NCBI RefSeq assembly: GCF_002878395.1
Contig: NW_025861879.1
Span: 116,701-180,700 of the forward strand
Origin: Capsicum annuum
Taxonomy: Eukaryota; Streptophyta; Magnoliopsida; Solanales; Solanaceae
Direction: 5' to 3'
DNA: 64,000 bases
This document shows, piece after piece, positions 31,511-44,492 of this stretch. The notes under the pieces were generated by a model that saw only the letters and a program-made list of their open reading frames with translations, was not told the origin of the DNA and did no database searches. Made by a program: the position numbers and the translations under genes. Position 1 is the stretch's first letter. Every line of letters starts with the position of its first letter.

Positions 31511-34500
31511 TATCACGACCCGATCTGAGGCCCTGGCCGCGATGGGTATCCCCAACCATGAAGGCCCGAAAGCCCTTCTAACTGGCAATCATATGTATAA
31601 TTCATATACTATAGAAATGCGGAAAAACAAAACAAAATGAAAATATGGTCATCTTATTGTAAATACTAAATAATACGGGCATAAGTTTAACGAGATCTGA
31701 AACCATCCACTACAAGTCTATGAAATCTCTACAATACTGAAAACAACATTTGTCTGAATCCAGGACAAGGCCTCTAGTCGGACCATGAACTAAAAATAAT
31801 TAAAAAATCACATGATATAAGGCCTTCTGAAATAAAGGAGGCTCACCAACTCCAAACGTCTGACAATGATCTACTGCTTAGTGAGACCCCAGGACTAGCC
31901 TTTGATCCTGAAATATAGGGAGTCAATACAAATGTATTAGATTATGAAGCGACCCAAAATAGAATGTTTTTATACAATGTAGGTGAGAGCATTTCAAAAT
32001 AACAGTGAACATATTATAAAATACATGGGCATACTTTAGTGAATTTTGAAACAATTCTAACAACCTTGACTCACTCTTTATTTTTCTTCTGAGCTAGTCG
32101 ATACACCCTACAATCTATAATTCCATAGGCTATGTGGATCTACCACTGACTCGGCAGTCAAGCCCACACTTCATGTTTTTCGCAAGAATTGGAGCTTTCA
32201 TAAGTTGGTACACCCTCTTGCAGGTATACCATGGCATCACCCTTAAATGATGTCATAGTTATCCCCTTTCAATATAATACTTGTATCGGTAAATCATAAT
32301 TTCCAGCAATGATCCCTTACACTCAAATGCCTTCTTCGGGTAACCATCTATCTCCCTTAAGCCCAATTTTTATCTCTTTGAAACCATGCTTCATACTTTT
32401 AAAATGTTCAACACTTATTCTATTAAGGACACATTATTATCGGGTAAAGTCATACCCCGACTTGCAAGTCATTCATATTACATCATAGCATATCTGTAGC
32501 CATTTTAATTTATCAACATATCAATGGCCACCCAAAGTTTTTAAATATCATTTGAAAGAGAGTCATGCCTTAAAGTTTCATTAGAGTTTACATCAAAACA
32601 ATCTCCACTCACTAGTACCATCATAAGGTACCCATATTATATTTGCATTACTCAAAACCCATGGAAATTGTAAATTTTGACACAATGAATGTTTACTATA
32701 TGAAAGCATCCTCTCAACATATCACAACAAAATAAAATATATGATCATTAGAAGAGAATTCACCTTCTTGTATACTTTAAGAAAATTAGTGCATTTAAAC
32801 AACCCACAACACTCTCATTCAAAGATATCATAATAGGAGAAGAAGTTTTGTCATTCATGCTCTCGTTCAACTTAAAAATACAAAAAAAAAAACATATCTA
32901 CATAGTTATAGTTCAAATCCATGAAAAATTGTTCAATACAACATATATTTTCATGAAAAACATTCCATAATACATACCTTTCGAAATAATATCAAAACTC
33001 TTCTTTGTGAACATAATGAGGGATTTCTAATCTTGAAAAATTAATAAAATATATGCCCATAGAATTTAGGGTATTCCCACATACCTTAAGTTCTTAGTTT
33101 GAAGAGTGAAACCCTAATCTTGACACCTTTCTTGAGAATCTTAAACTATAGAGTTTTGAATTCTTGATCGTTGGGGAAGAAGGAAGGGTTTGTTTGAGTG
33201 AAATTTGGAAGGGAATGAGAAATTTTGAACCCTAATACATTATTAATTGAGATTAGATAAATAGAATTGATAGAAAAAGACATGATTGAACCTCGATATT
33301 ATAAAATCGTAACAAAATCCCATTTTAGAGGCCCACCTATAACACCCTGCAAAATCCAAAGTTTAACTCAGACCTTTAAAGCTTGTTAAGGGGTCCCAGA
33401 CTTAGAAAATTTTAGCTAAGTATTGAGACTTAGTGCTATTTTAGCTTTCGTAGGTCGAGAACTCTATTTCATGATCCTCATGACCTTAAAGTAATGATTT
33501 ATAGGTTTAATCATGATTAGGAATGTCAGTGGGTGTTCCTAGACAAGTTTCACATTTTTTGGACTTCGTTTGGATCACATATGAAAGCTTAAACAAGTGG
33601 ATCGACGTGATCTCGATGTACTGTGTCAACCATCACATTGATGAATATTTTTTTCCATCTCCCAATGCAAATTCTAGTCAATTGATATAGACACGATGTG
33701 GTGCGTTAGACATTGCATCGATGCCAACGACGCAGCACATCGATCTGCACATCGCTAGGTTAGTTTTTAGTCATTAAAAAAATCACATCCTTATGGGTAA
33801 TTAGGTCTTTCTCCCAAGTCTATCAGCCCCAAAACACGAAATTAAACCCTTTTAATAGAAAAAACTATTCATTCTTTACAAGTTTCTCCCAAGAACAAAT
33901 CCTAGAAGATTTCAAATTTAATTCAAGGCTCAAGAACTTACCATGAATCTTTTAGAATTTAATTGTTAGATATGTCAAGTGTTCATTCAAGGGTTCCTTC
34001 CACCCTTGGAGTCCAAGAAACTATTTTAAAACTGTAAGTGTATGGATTTCATGAATTGCATATAGGGTTTAATTATATTCGTGATGATAATGATTAATTA
34101 GGGTTCTAAATCCATGTTTCACTACAAGTTTCATATGGAGTTAATTGATATATGTGTAGTATCAGGTTAATTCATGTTAAACCCTTGAATGTGTGAAATT
34201 GGAATTGAAGTTATGATGCCTACATATTGTATAGTATCATGTGCATAGATTGTGTTCTACAAGTACTTGATAAATTTCTCATGTGAACTAAAAAGGGGAA
34301 AATTATATCAAGCTAGCTTATGTGCAAGTTATATCATGCAAGTATTTGATAAAATGTCTTTATGAATGAGTTATGAACAAGTGCATATGGTTATGCTTTG
34401 CAAGTCTATGTTATGATTTACTTTCATGGTATAAAGTCATGGGGGTATTCAATACCCAAAAAGTTAGCTATTTACCTAGAGTTGTGGTAGTTACAGAATA

Positions 34501-36137
34501 GTCTCAATAGTGTCACGAACAATAGCCTCAGTAATCAGTTATAGTTACAGTTTAGTATTTAGTTCAGACCTTACTAAATCCAGCTAGTCAGCAGAAATCT
34601 ATAGTATTCCATCAGTTAACAGAAATCAATAAAAGTTCAGTTCAACCTAGTACAGTTTAGAAATCAGTCCAGTGTCTATTCAGTTAGAAGTAGGATTCAG
34701 AACTTAGTGAACCTAGGGATGGGGGCATTCCTGCCAGCAAAGGGTTTGATCCTTAGTAGCAGTCCCTGCGTTACAGAACTATGTAGCCAGCATAGGTTGA
34801 GAAATCTTCTTGCCAGACTAGGGTTGATATAACTCATATGAGTTTTCCTACCTGCGAGGATTGATAAAAGAGCTTTCTATCAGAGAGGGTTAACTCATAA
34901 CTTGTCTTAACCCATGGCATGGTATTGACACCATTCCAACTGGGGTTACAGGTTGGACTCCAATCCATTCAAAGATAGTGGCATATCAGTTAGATGATTA
35001 TCTCCTACCATTTCAATTTAAGATTTAGTATCAGTATAGAACTCAGTTTAGTTCTATAGATTCAGGACTGTCAGACACAGTCACCCAGCTCAATATAGAA
35101 CTCAATTCAGTTTTACAAAATCAGGACAGTCAAAAATAGTCACTCAGTTATCATTAATACTGTATCAATAAACTCAGATATTAGTAAATCAGTATTCAAA
35201 ACTTAGTATCCAGTGTTGTCATGATCTCAGTTACAGTTTACATATTCATGCATGTACCTCATTCAGTTATGTTCTTGTTACTCAGTCAATATTTGTTCAT
35301 GCATATGAATCCATCCATATAAACCTACCTCACTTAGCATACCAGTACATTCAAAGTAATGACGCATACGTTTCTTTTGCGCTATGATGTCTTATATTAT
35401 AGGTTCAGATGCACGGGCTCCCGATCATACTTAGTAGCCTGATCCATCAGCAGCAAACTAGTGGTGAGTCCTCATTGTTCAAGGATAAATTTATTATTAC
35501 AGTATTTCAGTACTCAAATTATTTCAATAGTTAGAGTTAGTTGGGGACTTGTCCCATCAATTCCTTGTTCAGACCATAGAGGCTTTTTAGACTAGAGTAT
35601 TTATAGAGTAATGTTTAGTTTTGTTATGGATGAACCGTACTTAGTATTTACTTATATTTTTGAACCTTATGGCAGATTTCTACCTAATTTCTGCATAATT
35701 ACAGTATTACTATTCAGTTATTGCAGAAGATACCAATCATGGGCTAGCTTGTGGTCCTTCGGGATTATGAGCACCGCATAGAGTCTAGGGTACAGACTTA
35801 GGGCGTTACACCACCGTGACGTGCCAAGGGGCTCATCACCATAGGCACTTCTATGCGGTGCAATCGCGGTAACCCACTATTTTCGTGATCCAAACACGGC
35901 CAAATCTTTGTCCAAAAAATCCAAAAGTCCCACGAGACATGCCCTTTACACTCCCTGAACATGAATTGCCTAAAAAATCTATGAATCAGGATGGAGAAGA
36001 CCAAATTTAAAACCTGTAAATTTAGGAGGTTCAACATAAGCTTAAGTTCCTCAACACTTAGAAACTTTTTAGGCTTTAATTTCCCTATACATATAACTAG
36101 GAGTGAAGTCAAGTCAAGAATGATACAGGGTGTTACA
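31511..36137 (-). mobile_element. Solo LTR (minus), itself interrupted by another solo LTR
   Basis: The minus strand starts TGTAACACCCTG at 36137 and ends GGGTCGTGATA at 31511; excluding the nested LTR it is about 2.15 kb. It is flanked by TTCAT duplications and no internal domain is present, so it is a solo LTR formed by recombination. It sits in the coat-protein region of EPRV copy B. The open frame 35798-36217 crosses its end and is accidental. Confidence 0.85.
33343..35810 (+). mobile_element. Nested solo LTR (plus)
   Basis: Starts TATAACACCCTG and ends GGGCGTTACA, 2.47 kb, flanked by CCACC at 33338-33342 and 35811-35815. It belongs to the same LTR family as the Gypsy at 3486-12194 (shared CAGAACTATGTAGCCAG word and neighbouring segments). 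It inserted into the minus-strand solo LTR, so it is younger than that element. Confidence 0.87.
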
Positions 36138-36142
36138 TTCAT

Positions 36143-36814
36143 CAATATTACGTTTAGAAATTTCTTTTCTGGAATGTGAAGTATGAGATAAAAATTCATT
36201 TTCTTCATACTGGACATTAGAAATGTAGACTTTTTATAATAATTTTTTTATCGAATATTTAGAGCTCTATTTGTTAATTTCATTATCATTCCTTTCCTAT
36301 AGAGTTCTTATAACCTTGTCATTTGTGACCTTCAATTCAGATTTTAATTTTTAATTAATTTTTCCTAAAATATAATCTGTTACTTCAAACTTTTCTTCAA
36401 ATTTTGGAAATTTATCTTCTAAGAATTCTGGTAATTTAAAAATTGGATGAGTTTCTAACTTTTTATCTTGAGGAGAAGAACTTGGTTTATCTTTAAAAGT
36501 TGATTTATTCTCGGGTTCAAGCATCTATTTAGATACTACATGTAATAATTGATTTTTATAATTATTTTTTTGGAGTATCTTATATATATCCTTATTTGTA
36601 GGATCACCTTTAGTATCTACTATATCTAATTTAAAAGGTGAGGCAGTAACAACTCTACCATCTACTTGTAGACTAATTCCTTCTAATGGAGGAATCACTG
36701 ATTCATAAATTTTATTACTAGTTATATACTATTTATTAACAAACATATTTAACGAATTCTTTGGATCAACTAATGTTTCGGTGATTTCAAATCATTTGAA
36801 AAATTCAATATCAC
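36143..36814 (-). pseudogene. EPRV B coat-protein N-terminal region
   Basis: Homologous to 14390-14910 in copy C and 61520-61745 in copy E. The minus strand shows the same repeated words in broken frames. It connects across the solo LTRs to 40168 upstream and 31505 downstream. Confidence 0.6.
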
Positions 36815-36819
36815 ATCTT

Positions 36820-39800
36820 TAATGACCCATTTAATCTTAAAAAAGTTATTTGTAATAAATTCATGAACATTCTTAAATTTCATACTTCAATATTAACTTG
36901 TGTCCCAAATAATAGCAAATATTTTATTTATTAGGATACCTCACACTTTCCGGTGAAGATTTTAGCCTTGAATGTGTGTAGATAGACTCAAGCCCAATGA
37001 ATATAATTATTCATGAGTGATAATATCAATACTTTAGTTGAAAGTTCTTTAGGTATGAATTAAGGTCGTACAATATCGCTATCACAAAGTTAAGTATAAA
37101 ACTTTCTTTTCGATATAGTTTCGACAAGGATTTATACTAGAGCCAAATTTAAATGATCATATCTCAAAGAACATAAGTAGTTATGGCTGCCAATACTACC
37201 AAATCAAAAATCTTTGAGTCCTCTTTCTAATGTAACAAACCGTTCCTCAATCCAAATTCGGAGTAAAAAGTTATGACTGTTTTACTGAGCACTGTCCGAG
37301 CTGAAATAAGATTTCGACGTAGCAAAAATTTGAATGATATTTAAATAAGCTTAGCCGTATTTTAGGTCTAAAACCCCAAATTTCATTCCCCAATCCTAGA
37401 GAGGTGATTTTCTAAATTTTAAGGCGAAATTCCTTCGTTGAGGTAAGTTTTTCCATTATTTTCTTCGTCTTTTTATTCTTTAACATCTTGGAACCCTTAA
37501 AAAGACCTTTAATGGTGAAATTCTTTTGGGGAATACTCATGGGTATTTTTATTATGAACTAGAGCTGATTCTAAACTATAAATTAAAGACTCCTAAGATG
37601 AATTTCATAAACTAGATTATGAATTTTGATGATTAGGAACCTTGAATTCTGTAAAGATGGGACCTTTAGCATAAAAACTCCATTCATAGAGATGGGTTAA
37701 GATTGAAAGAGCTAATTAATGGTTAATTGAATTAGAGAATGATATATACCTTGAACTAAGGATAGAATTAGTGGGTTTGAATCTCCAAGATATTTGTTTG
37801 AAGAGTAATTATTTAATTACTCTTATATTTGTTGGATTTTTAGATGATTGATTGTTCTAAGGCATGAAAGAAAGGATAGAGCATCCTTGTTGTAGCTTGC
37901 TTCTTCCAAAATCTTAACGTCCAGGTACGCTAGGTTTAATGAGTAGAAGATTGTGTAATTTTATATTTTCATAATTTAGAATTAATTGGATAAAGCATGT
38001 CTATGCCTGCGGTTATGGAGTTGAGGTTGATAAAGACATGAGAACCTAACTTTAATCTCGAAAACTATATTATTGATTAATTATGTTATATTTGTAATAT
38101 TATGTGCTATGTGTTGCAATGAGATTATTGTAATTGAAGGATATGGACATGATAGTTCTTACTTGTTATGGTGATGAACCTAGTTGAGTTCTAATTATAT
38201 TAAGTTGTACGTGTTAGACAATACTATGGTGAGGAGAACCATGCTAGGATTAAGTACTGATGAGCATAGTAATATCTAAAGGATAGATGACATGAATTAG
38301 TGTGATAATTGTATTATATGGAAAAAAGGTAGTGACATTTTAATAATTAATGAGAAAGTAATACTCCAATAGTGACTTGCATGCTTAAGTGTTAAATTGT
38401 GATTTATTTTATGATATTCTTATTTTGGTATTGATAAAAGCACATTATCTATTAGATGTCCATGAGATCCTAAATTAGTGATAATGGTGATTTATAGAAA
38501 TGTGCGTATGAGAGGCTTATTTGATAATGATATCTCCTTGTATTAATGCCATGAATGGCTTGTTGATGTTTGGATTGTTGATGCGTGTATAAATGATTAT
38601 TGAAATTTACTTGATGGAATTGTCACATGACTTTAGGTGTACTTGTAAACTTGTTACATCATATTATATGTTGTGAGGAAGTGTAAATTTGATATTAATA
38701 TTACTTTTTTATGTTGGATCGGGTACCATGCCAGTACTGATATATATATATTGGATCGGGTACCATACTGGTATGGATATTTATATGATTAATCAGGTAC
38801 CACGCCGATACAGATATGTATATGTTGGATTGGGTACAATGCCGGTACAGATATATGTATATTAGATCGAGTACCACACGAATATGTATATGTTGGATCA
38901 GATAACATGCCGATACAAATATATTTATAATGGATCAGGTACAATAACAGTACGGATATGTATATGTTGGATCGGGTACGATGCCGGTACAGATATATGT
39001 ATGTTGGACCAGGTACCATACTGGTACGAATATATACATGATGTATCAGGTACCATTCCGGTATGGATATTTATATGATGGATCGGGTACCACGCCGGTA
39101 CGTTACGTAAACATAGATTGTTCCCTATAGGTCATGACTATTTGGGAAAAAATAAGTCCCATATCATATGTGTACATATTTATGTTGATTCTGTGGATGT
39201 TTATAGCATGGTTGATACTCTTGATGGTTATGTGCCTTGTTTGTGACCACTTTTTGATCTGTTATTGCTGTATTATTGATTCATTAGGTATTTGATTGTG
39301 TGATATGTATTTGAAGAAGCGAAACTTTATACTTACTTATATGTTGGTTGACTTGCTTAATTTATATGTGTTTTAATCGCAGCTTACCATAATAGCTAGT
39401 TATCATTCTTTAATATTATATGAGAGCATTTATTTGTTAACTCGAGAGTTTAGTGTGGGTTATCCATGATTATGGGTTTGTTTCTGTGAATATGAGTAAT
39501 GCAAAAGATAAGGTGAATAAAGAGGAATGGTGATGTATTAGCGTTAAATTGTGGTTGATTGTATGAACTAATGAGGCTAGAGTATATTAGTAGTGAATAT
39601 TATACTGATGGAGTTGAAAGAGTAATTGAATAATGTAACTTATATAGGTAAAGTAATAATGTTATTAGATCCTTGGTTGAATTATATTCCATTCAAGATG
39701 TTATGATTTATTTTCCTTAATTCTATTTTATGATTATATGAACTAACACAGTTGGCCGATGATGCGTACCAGTACATGTGGTTGTACTGACCCTACTTTT

Positions 39801-40162
39801 CTACATTCCTTATTAGGGTGTAGACTGAATGCAGGTTAATTTGAAGTTAATAGATGGATGATGATATTCAGCACTAACTTCTACCTTTCTTCCAGGCAGA
39901 TGTTAGAGTTCTTGTATTATTTATTTCATTGCCAGTCTATGTTGTAATAGGTAGCTATTGTACATAATTGGCCAAGTCTTGGGATAGTGAAGGTCATTTG
40001 TAAGAAATTTTTGAAAAAGTTTATTTATTAGTATTTTATTTACTTTATATTTCCATAAAAATAGAAGTCTTCCGCATATTTTTAGTTAGGTAATAAGGGC
40101 TCTCCTTGCTACTTAGAATAGAGTAGGTGCCCGTACGCTCTATTAGTCTGGGTCGTGACAAA
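36820..40162 (+). mobile_element. Solo-type LTR with 37-bp minisatellite
   Basis: Starts TAATGACCC (decayed TGTAATGACCC) and ends GGGTCGTGACA plus two bases, flanked by ATCTT at 36815-36819 and 40163-40167. It is 3.34 kb with no internal region. The 3' half, from about 38560 to the end, is homologous to the LTR of element F including the minisatellite, but its first 1.7 kb is not. It inserted in EPRV copy B. Confidence 0.8.
38711..39103 (+). repeat. 37-bp minisatellite array 3 (about 10-11 units)
   Basis: Units read ATGTTGGATCGGGTACCATG and CCGGTACRGATATATGT, the reverse complement of arrays 1 and 2. The flanking GTGTAAATTTGATATT word is shared with element F. Confidence 0.9.
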
Positions 40163-40167
40163 ATCTT

Positions 40168-40760
40168 AATCTTTTCATATCATTGCACCATTTTTCTCAA
40201 AAAGAATATCTTTATCTAAATGAATATCTTTGTTTATACCATTCTTTTTTAATAGAATTTTCTGGGCTATTCCATATTTATCTAGATATTCCAAGTCAGG
40301 TTCAAATATTACAGCTAACCTAATCATGCATAGGGAATCTCTTACACCTAGCATTTCACTGGAAGTGGAACTTATTGATTTTTTAGTTTTTAAATTTGTA
40401 GATTCATATTCTACTTTTGTAATTATTTTTGAGAAATCAACTCCTTTTAATTTTCTTTCAATATCTTTTAATGTTACTTCCCTTTCTTCCACAGATTTCG
40501 AGATTGAAGGTCTAGAAAAGGACATTGTTTTACTTGAAGATAGTTGATTAAAGGATTGTGATCTTAGAAATTCTAAATCTATAGATCCATTTGGATATTG
40601 TACTACTTGTTCAATATTTGAATTTTCTTCTTCTATTTCTAGCTCCGTTCTGGAGTTGAAATGCCAATTCTTTTATATTAATACATGATCCCATTTTATC
40701 ATTTTGGGGACAAAGGTATTACTGTGATTATAATTAGCTTCCATAAGCATGGTAGCTCCT
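40168..40760 (-). pseudogene. EPRV B region between movement and coat protein
   Basis: The best-kept viral frame here is 40175-40525 (116 residues, minus), with SVEEREVTLKDIERKLKG and SEMLGVRDSL. Copy E has the same start at 61026-61310. It is rich in Lys, Glu and Ser and likely forms a helical or coiled segment (inference from composition). Its function is not known; in the family this position can be the N-terminal part of the coat polyprotein. Upstream, 40530-40760 is in other frames with stops. Confidence 0.62.
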
Positions 40761-40849
40761 TTATTACTAAATATAACCCTTAGGGGCTAAGGTTGTTTTC
40801 ATTAATCTATAAAATACTCTATATATTATTGTTATTTCTCTAGTATTTA

Positions 40850-41368
40850 CCATACTATTCATGTTTTTTTTTTAACATTTAAAGTAAATGTATCCATAAA
40901 ATTTTGATCCTTAATATCTACAAAAAAATTAGGATAACAATTAAAGTATGTCGGGCCATTAGCTAGGTTACTTTGTAATACTGCTAATAACAAATCATCA
41001 AAATTTAATAACTTATTATCTCTTAAAAGTAGACATATAGGAACATCGAAACCTAATATATAAAATGGTTTAAATGCTACTTGAACAAGACCTATGTGAA
41101 GGAACATGTTATTTTTTCTATATCTATTAATATCTTCAGCTACTAATAATTTAATAGTTTCAGTATTTCTATTAATTGCAACAGTAGATTCAGAAGTTTT
41201 GATATTATAGTTTTTTACAAAATCAAAGTGTGCAGCTTTATAGACTCTATTAAAAAATTCTTTTGGATCATTTCAATTTTGTAAATCACTTTCTATTTTA
41301 GCAATTTTACTAGAGATAGTCAAATTATTAAGACTACTTATTTTGTTTTGGTTGGTTGGAGTATTCAT
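40850..41368 (-). pseudogene. EPRV B movement protein (30K type, broken)
   Basis: The N-terminal part starts at an ATG at 41366-41368 and has a stop a little over 30 codons in. The core is the open piece 40859-41107, with LHIGLVQVAF, LGFDVPICLLLRDN and SNLANGP, matching the 30K movement-protein family of pararetroviruses. The family carries viral genomes through plasmodesmata. It precedes the intermediate region and follows the leader, as expected. At least one stop and a shift near 41108 inactivate it. Copy E carries the same protein at 60301-60870. Confidence 0.78.
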
Positions 41369-41969
41369 TAGGATTTTTGTAGATGGGAGAGAAAACACTA
41401 TCCTAGGACCAAAATCTAATTTAGATGTTTCTTCTACAATAATTATTTTTGAGTGCAGTAATTACTAATTTTCTTCTTCTAAAACTCCTTTATTTTATTA
41501 CTATAGGCTTGGTAACGAGAACACCCTATGGGTCCGGATCTATTTTTAACACATTATTTGAGTTAACCCAGCGGAAAATTCAAGATTTGCCAAAGTCTAA
41601 ACTGCTATTAAACTGCTACCCAACTTAAGGAATAAAACTAAGAATATAGAGGAAGAACAACAGTAATTACTAAGCTGACAAATGATTATTGCAAGAGTAA
41701 CACAAACTTCGACCAGCTTAAGGACAGCGTAATGCTCTAGCCTCTCCTACTCATACTTACACCCCCTCTGGGCAACTTGGTCCTAATATTATTTTGGGGA
41801 CGGATCGAAAAAATGGGGAGCAAAATAACAGTTTAAAATAATTTAATCTTTGAAAGTATTTTAAACTTTCAAATTAAACTTTAAAACAACAAAATAAGAA
41901 CAAAATAAATGTAAAGCTAAATTAATTAAAACAGTAGAGAATGAGAGAAATTTTTACTTACAAAAAAAA
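41369..41969 (-). promoter_or_regulatory. EPRV B leader
   Basis: Minus-strand homologue of 59700-60300 in copy E, including the CTTGGTAACGAGAACACC word near the movement-protein start. The expected primer-binding site near 41795 is mutated beyond recognition. It ends at about 41969 against copy E, near the site corresponding to the polyadenylation signal. Confidence 0.7.
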
Positions 41970-42175
41970 CTAAAAAGAGATAATAAAATAACTCGAAATG
42001 AGCTATGAAGCTTTTAAAAACATTTTGGATATATAAAGTTATCATCCCCTTCAAAGGAAGCTACCTAGAAGATTAAAAGACAACATAAAAATTATAAAGA
42101 TAAATCTGAAAAATCTCATTATAAAAGACGATTTAAAAGATCTAAAAAAGCTTCTAAAGGTGAGTATAAAACCAG
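41970..42175 (+). pseudogene. EPRV E coat-protein C-terminal fragment
   Basis: Homologous to 30840-31025 (minus) of copy B, the basic stretch before the zinc knuckle. It is inverted relative to copy B, whose leader it abuts. Stops are frequent, and the zinc knuckle itself is deleted. Confidence 0.65.
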
Positions 42176-42204
42176 CAGAAAAGGGTCAAAAATAACCCTC
42201 AACT

Positions 42205-42459
42205 ATTAGAAATGGATCAATATGAATGGAATGTTATGCCTTTTGGACTAAAAAATGCTCCATCTGAATTTTAGAATATTATGAATAATATATTCAATCA
42301 ATATAGTCATATATCTATAGTATATATAGATGATGTTCTAATATTTTTTGAACATATGGACCAACACTTTAAACATCTCCAAACCTTTTTAAAAATTGTC
42401 AAAAAAAATGGACTAGTAGTTAGCATTAAAAAGATTAAATTATTTTAAAACTCTATTAG
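42205..42459 (+). pseudogene. EPRV E reverse transcriptase palm (fragment)
   Basis: The frame from about 42205 reads EWNVMPFGLKNAP, then after a stop YIDDVLIF with both catalytic aspartates at 42323-42334, and a following thumb segment. This is the RT palm of a pararetrovirus, the part missing from copies A and B. RT would copy pregenomic RNA into DNA. The fingers are deleted upstream, and an LTR splits the sequence at 42460. Confidence 0.8.
42455..42459. repeat. Target-site duplication ATTAG (left)
   Basis: Repeated at 44488-44492. Joining the flanks restores a continuous viral alignment across RT. Confidence 0.75.
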
Positions 42460-44487
42460 TGTCACGACCAAAAAATAGGATCATGACTGGCACTAAGGAG
42501 TTTAGGACTCTAAAGCAAGCCTCGTCAGAATTCTACAGAAAATCGGGTAGAGTTTCCCCTATTTTTTAGCCTAACAAGAAATTTCCCTATCTCAAATCCA
42601 CAACACAATAATAAAACATCACACAACCACATCAAACCCCAACACAATCCACCAAAATCATCAACAATTCATTAACACCACCAAATAATAACATGAAATC
42701 CATCTCTAAAATAGGAGAGGAAGTCTAATACTCCACAAGTCCTAAATTAATGAAAGAATACCCCAAACTCTAAAGACATCACTATGGAGTGACTCTAAGA
42801 GTTTCTAAGACACAGAACATAACAAATAAATAAACTCCTACCCACGTGAACAAATGTGGGGCTCACCATGAATATGAAACTCGAATCCTTTAGCCAACGA
42901 GATCCTCGCCATCACCTGTGTTCTCTGAAAAATAATAGAGAAAAGAGAGATTCTAGCTCAGTGAGTAATAACACTTAAACACAATCATTTTAATAGGGAC
43001 AATTCATAAAACATCATTAAATAAATTTTCTTTTAGAAAACAGTAACAGTAAATAGTATCATTTGTTTGGTATAAGCAAAGTAAACCAATAGTTTAGTAA
43101 TAAACTCAATAAGCATTATATCATATCAAATAATATATATTGAGAGTTTTCCAAGAATGAATCATCTAATTGGTGTGGCATTCTACATCAGGAATAGCCC
43201 ATAATAGTGAACCACTCATAAAAGAGTCAAATATCATATTAGTAGGTCCCTATTTGATGGAGATCAGTAATAGTTTTCTAGTTCTACCTTTCTATTATCA
43301 GGGGATGTAACAGTCATTAGTAAATACAATGTGTACCAGGTCTAATGATTCCGCTGTTAGCTACGGGATTAGAATTAAGCTCTGTTCCTATTTATAAATC
43401 TTTATAAACAATAAGATATTTATATGAAAGCATTTTTCAGAATAGTACATATCATTTAACGTTCATATAAAATCATGTTACAAGTAAACTTGAAAAAAAA
43501 GACATGTCAAAATACATATTTCTCATGTAAGTGAAGAATATTCACAGTAATTATATCAAATCTCAAATAACCATTTTAATATCATATCAATTAAAGGACT
43601 TGCCCCACATGCAATTTCATAATATTTCATAACTCATTGTTTCATCAAAATCAATTATAAAATATGCAAGTTAACAAACACAAATTATGGCAAGATTACT
43701 ACTCACGGTACATGTGTTGAAATTCCAAACTGATTTGTATCACTTTCTTAGATAAAACCTATAATCACATTATATCCATTCTCGTGTTAATTCTCTAATT
43801 TAGTTTAACTTTGTGATAAAATAAGATAACCCAACCCTCATTATTTCATGTTAAGTTTCAATTCATCAAACTTTGTATACAAAACAACACCTTATTGTCC
43901 AAAATTATTGTCTTTAGCAACTAAATTTCAATACACAAAATAAATTATCAAAACTAAAATCACTATAATAATGTAGGAATGAATTTACCTTAACCCAAAA
44001 GAATCTCTCGGTAAAACCCTTAAGCTTTTCTTGCTTTAAAAAAATTGGAGATTGAAAATTCTCTTTTCTTTTGCTAGCTTTGCATGATTTGTTGCTGACA
44101 ATTATGCTGTGACATGAATGACATAGGGATAATCCCTTTAAAAATTATTTTTAAAGTTAAGGTGGGAGATGGGCCCTAGGCCTTGGGCCCTTTTTCCTCT
44201 TTCTTTCTTTTTCCCTTTCAATGTGGGCTTTAGCCTATTTTTTATTCCTTTTTATATCCTTTTTCAACTATAATTTCTTAATAATTTATAATAATAGGGT
44301 ATTGCAATTAGAGTTTTTGGTCATAATTTATATCAAGGAACCTATAAACCGATTTGTAGAGCCATAGAATTCTCCTCTAAGTTTCCAGACTAATTAACTG
44401 CTAAAACCCAACTTTAAAGATTCTTAGAAAGTCTTAACTAGGTTGCATATTTTATTCCTAATATTAGATAGTTTTATAAGCCCCTTT
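42460..44487 (-). mobile_element. Solo-type LTR (minus) in EPRV E
   Basis: The plus strand starts TGTCACGACC (minus-strand end GGTCGTGACA). The right edge reads CCCCTTT rather than the usual ...TACA, so that end may be shortened. It is related to 61746-62993, which is the same family on the plus strand. It is 2.03 kb with no internal domain and no long open frame. Confidence 0.7.
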
Positions 44488-44492
44488 ATTAG

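Larger units (their letters stand above)
27832..41969 (-). other. Endogenous pararetrovirus copy B (RT-deleted), interrupted by solo LTRs
   Basis: Three viral segments on the minus strand: 41969-40168, 36814-36143 and 31505-27832, about 6.2 kb together. Order: leader, movement protein, intermediate region, coat protein with zinc knuckle, linker, protease, join deleting RT, RNase H tail, 3' ORF, promoter, start of leader again. The leader is thus at both ends, so the unit spans a little more than one turn of the circular genome apart from the RT deletion. Each gap is a retroelement with a 5-bp target duplication. Confidence 0.82.

Noticed and set aside
35798..36217. 139-residue minus-strand open frame
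   Set aside because: Crosses a solo-LTR boundary, its target duplication and viral DNA, so it cannot be an ancient gene.
40230..40547. 105-residue plus-strand open frame
   Set aside because: Shadow of the minus-strand viral frame 40175-40525, which is conserved in copy E.
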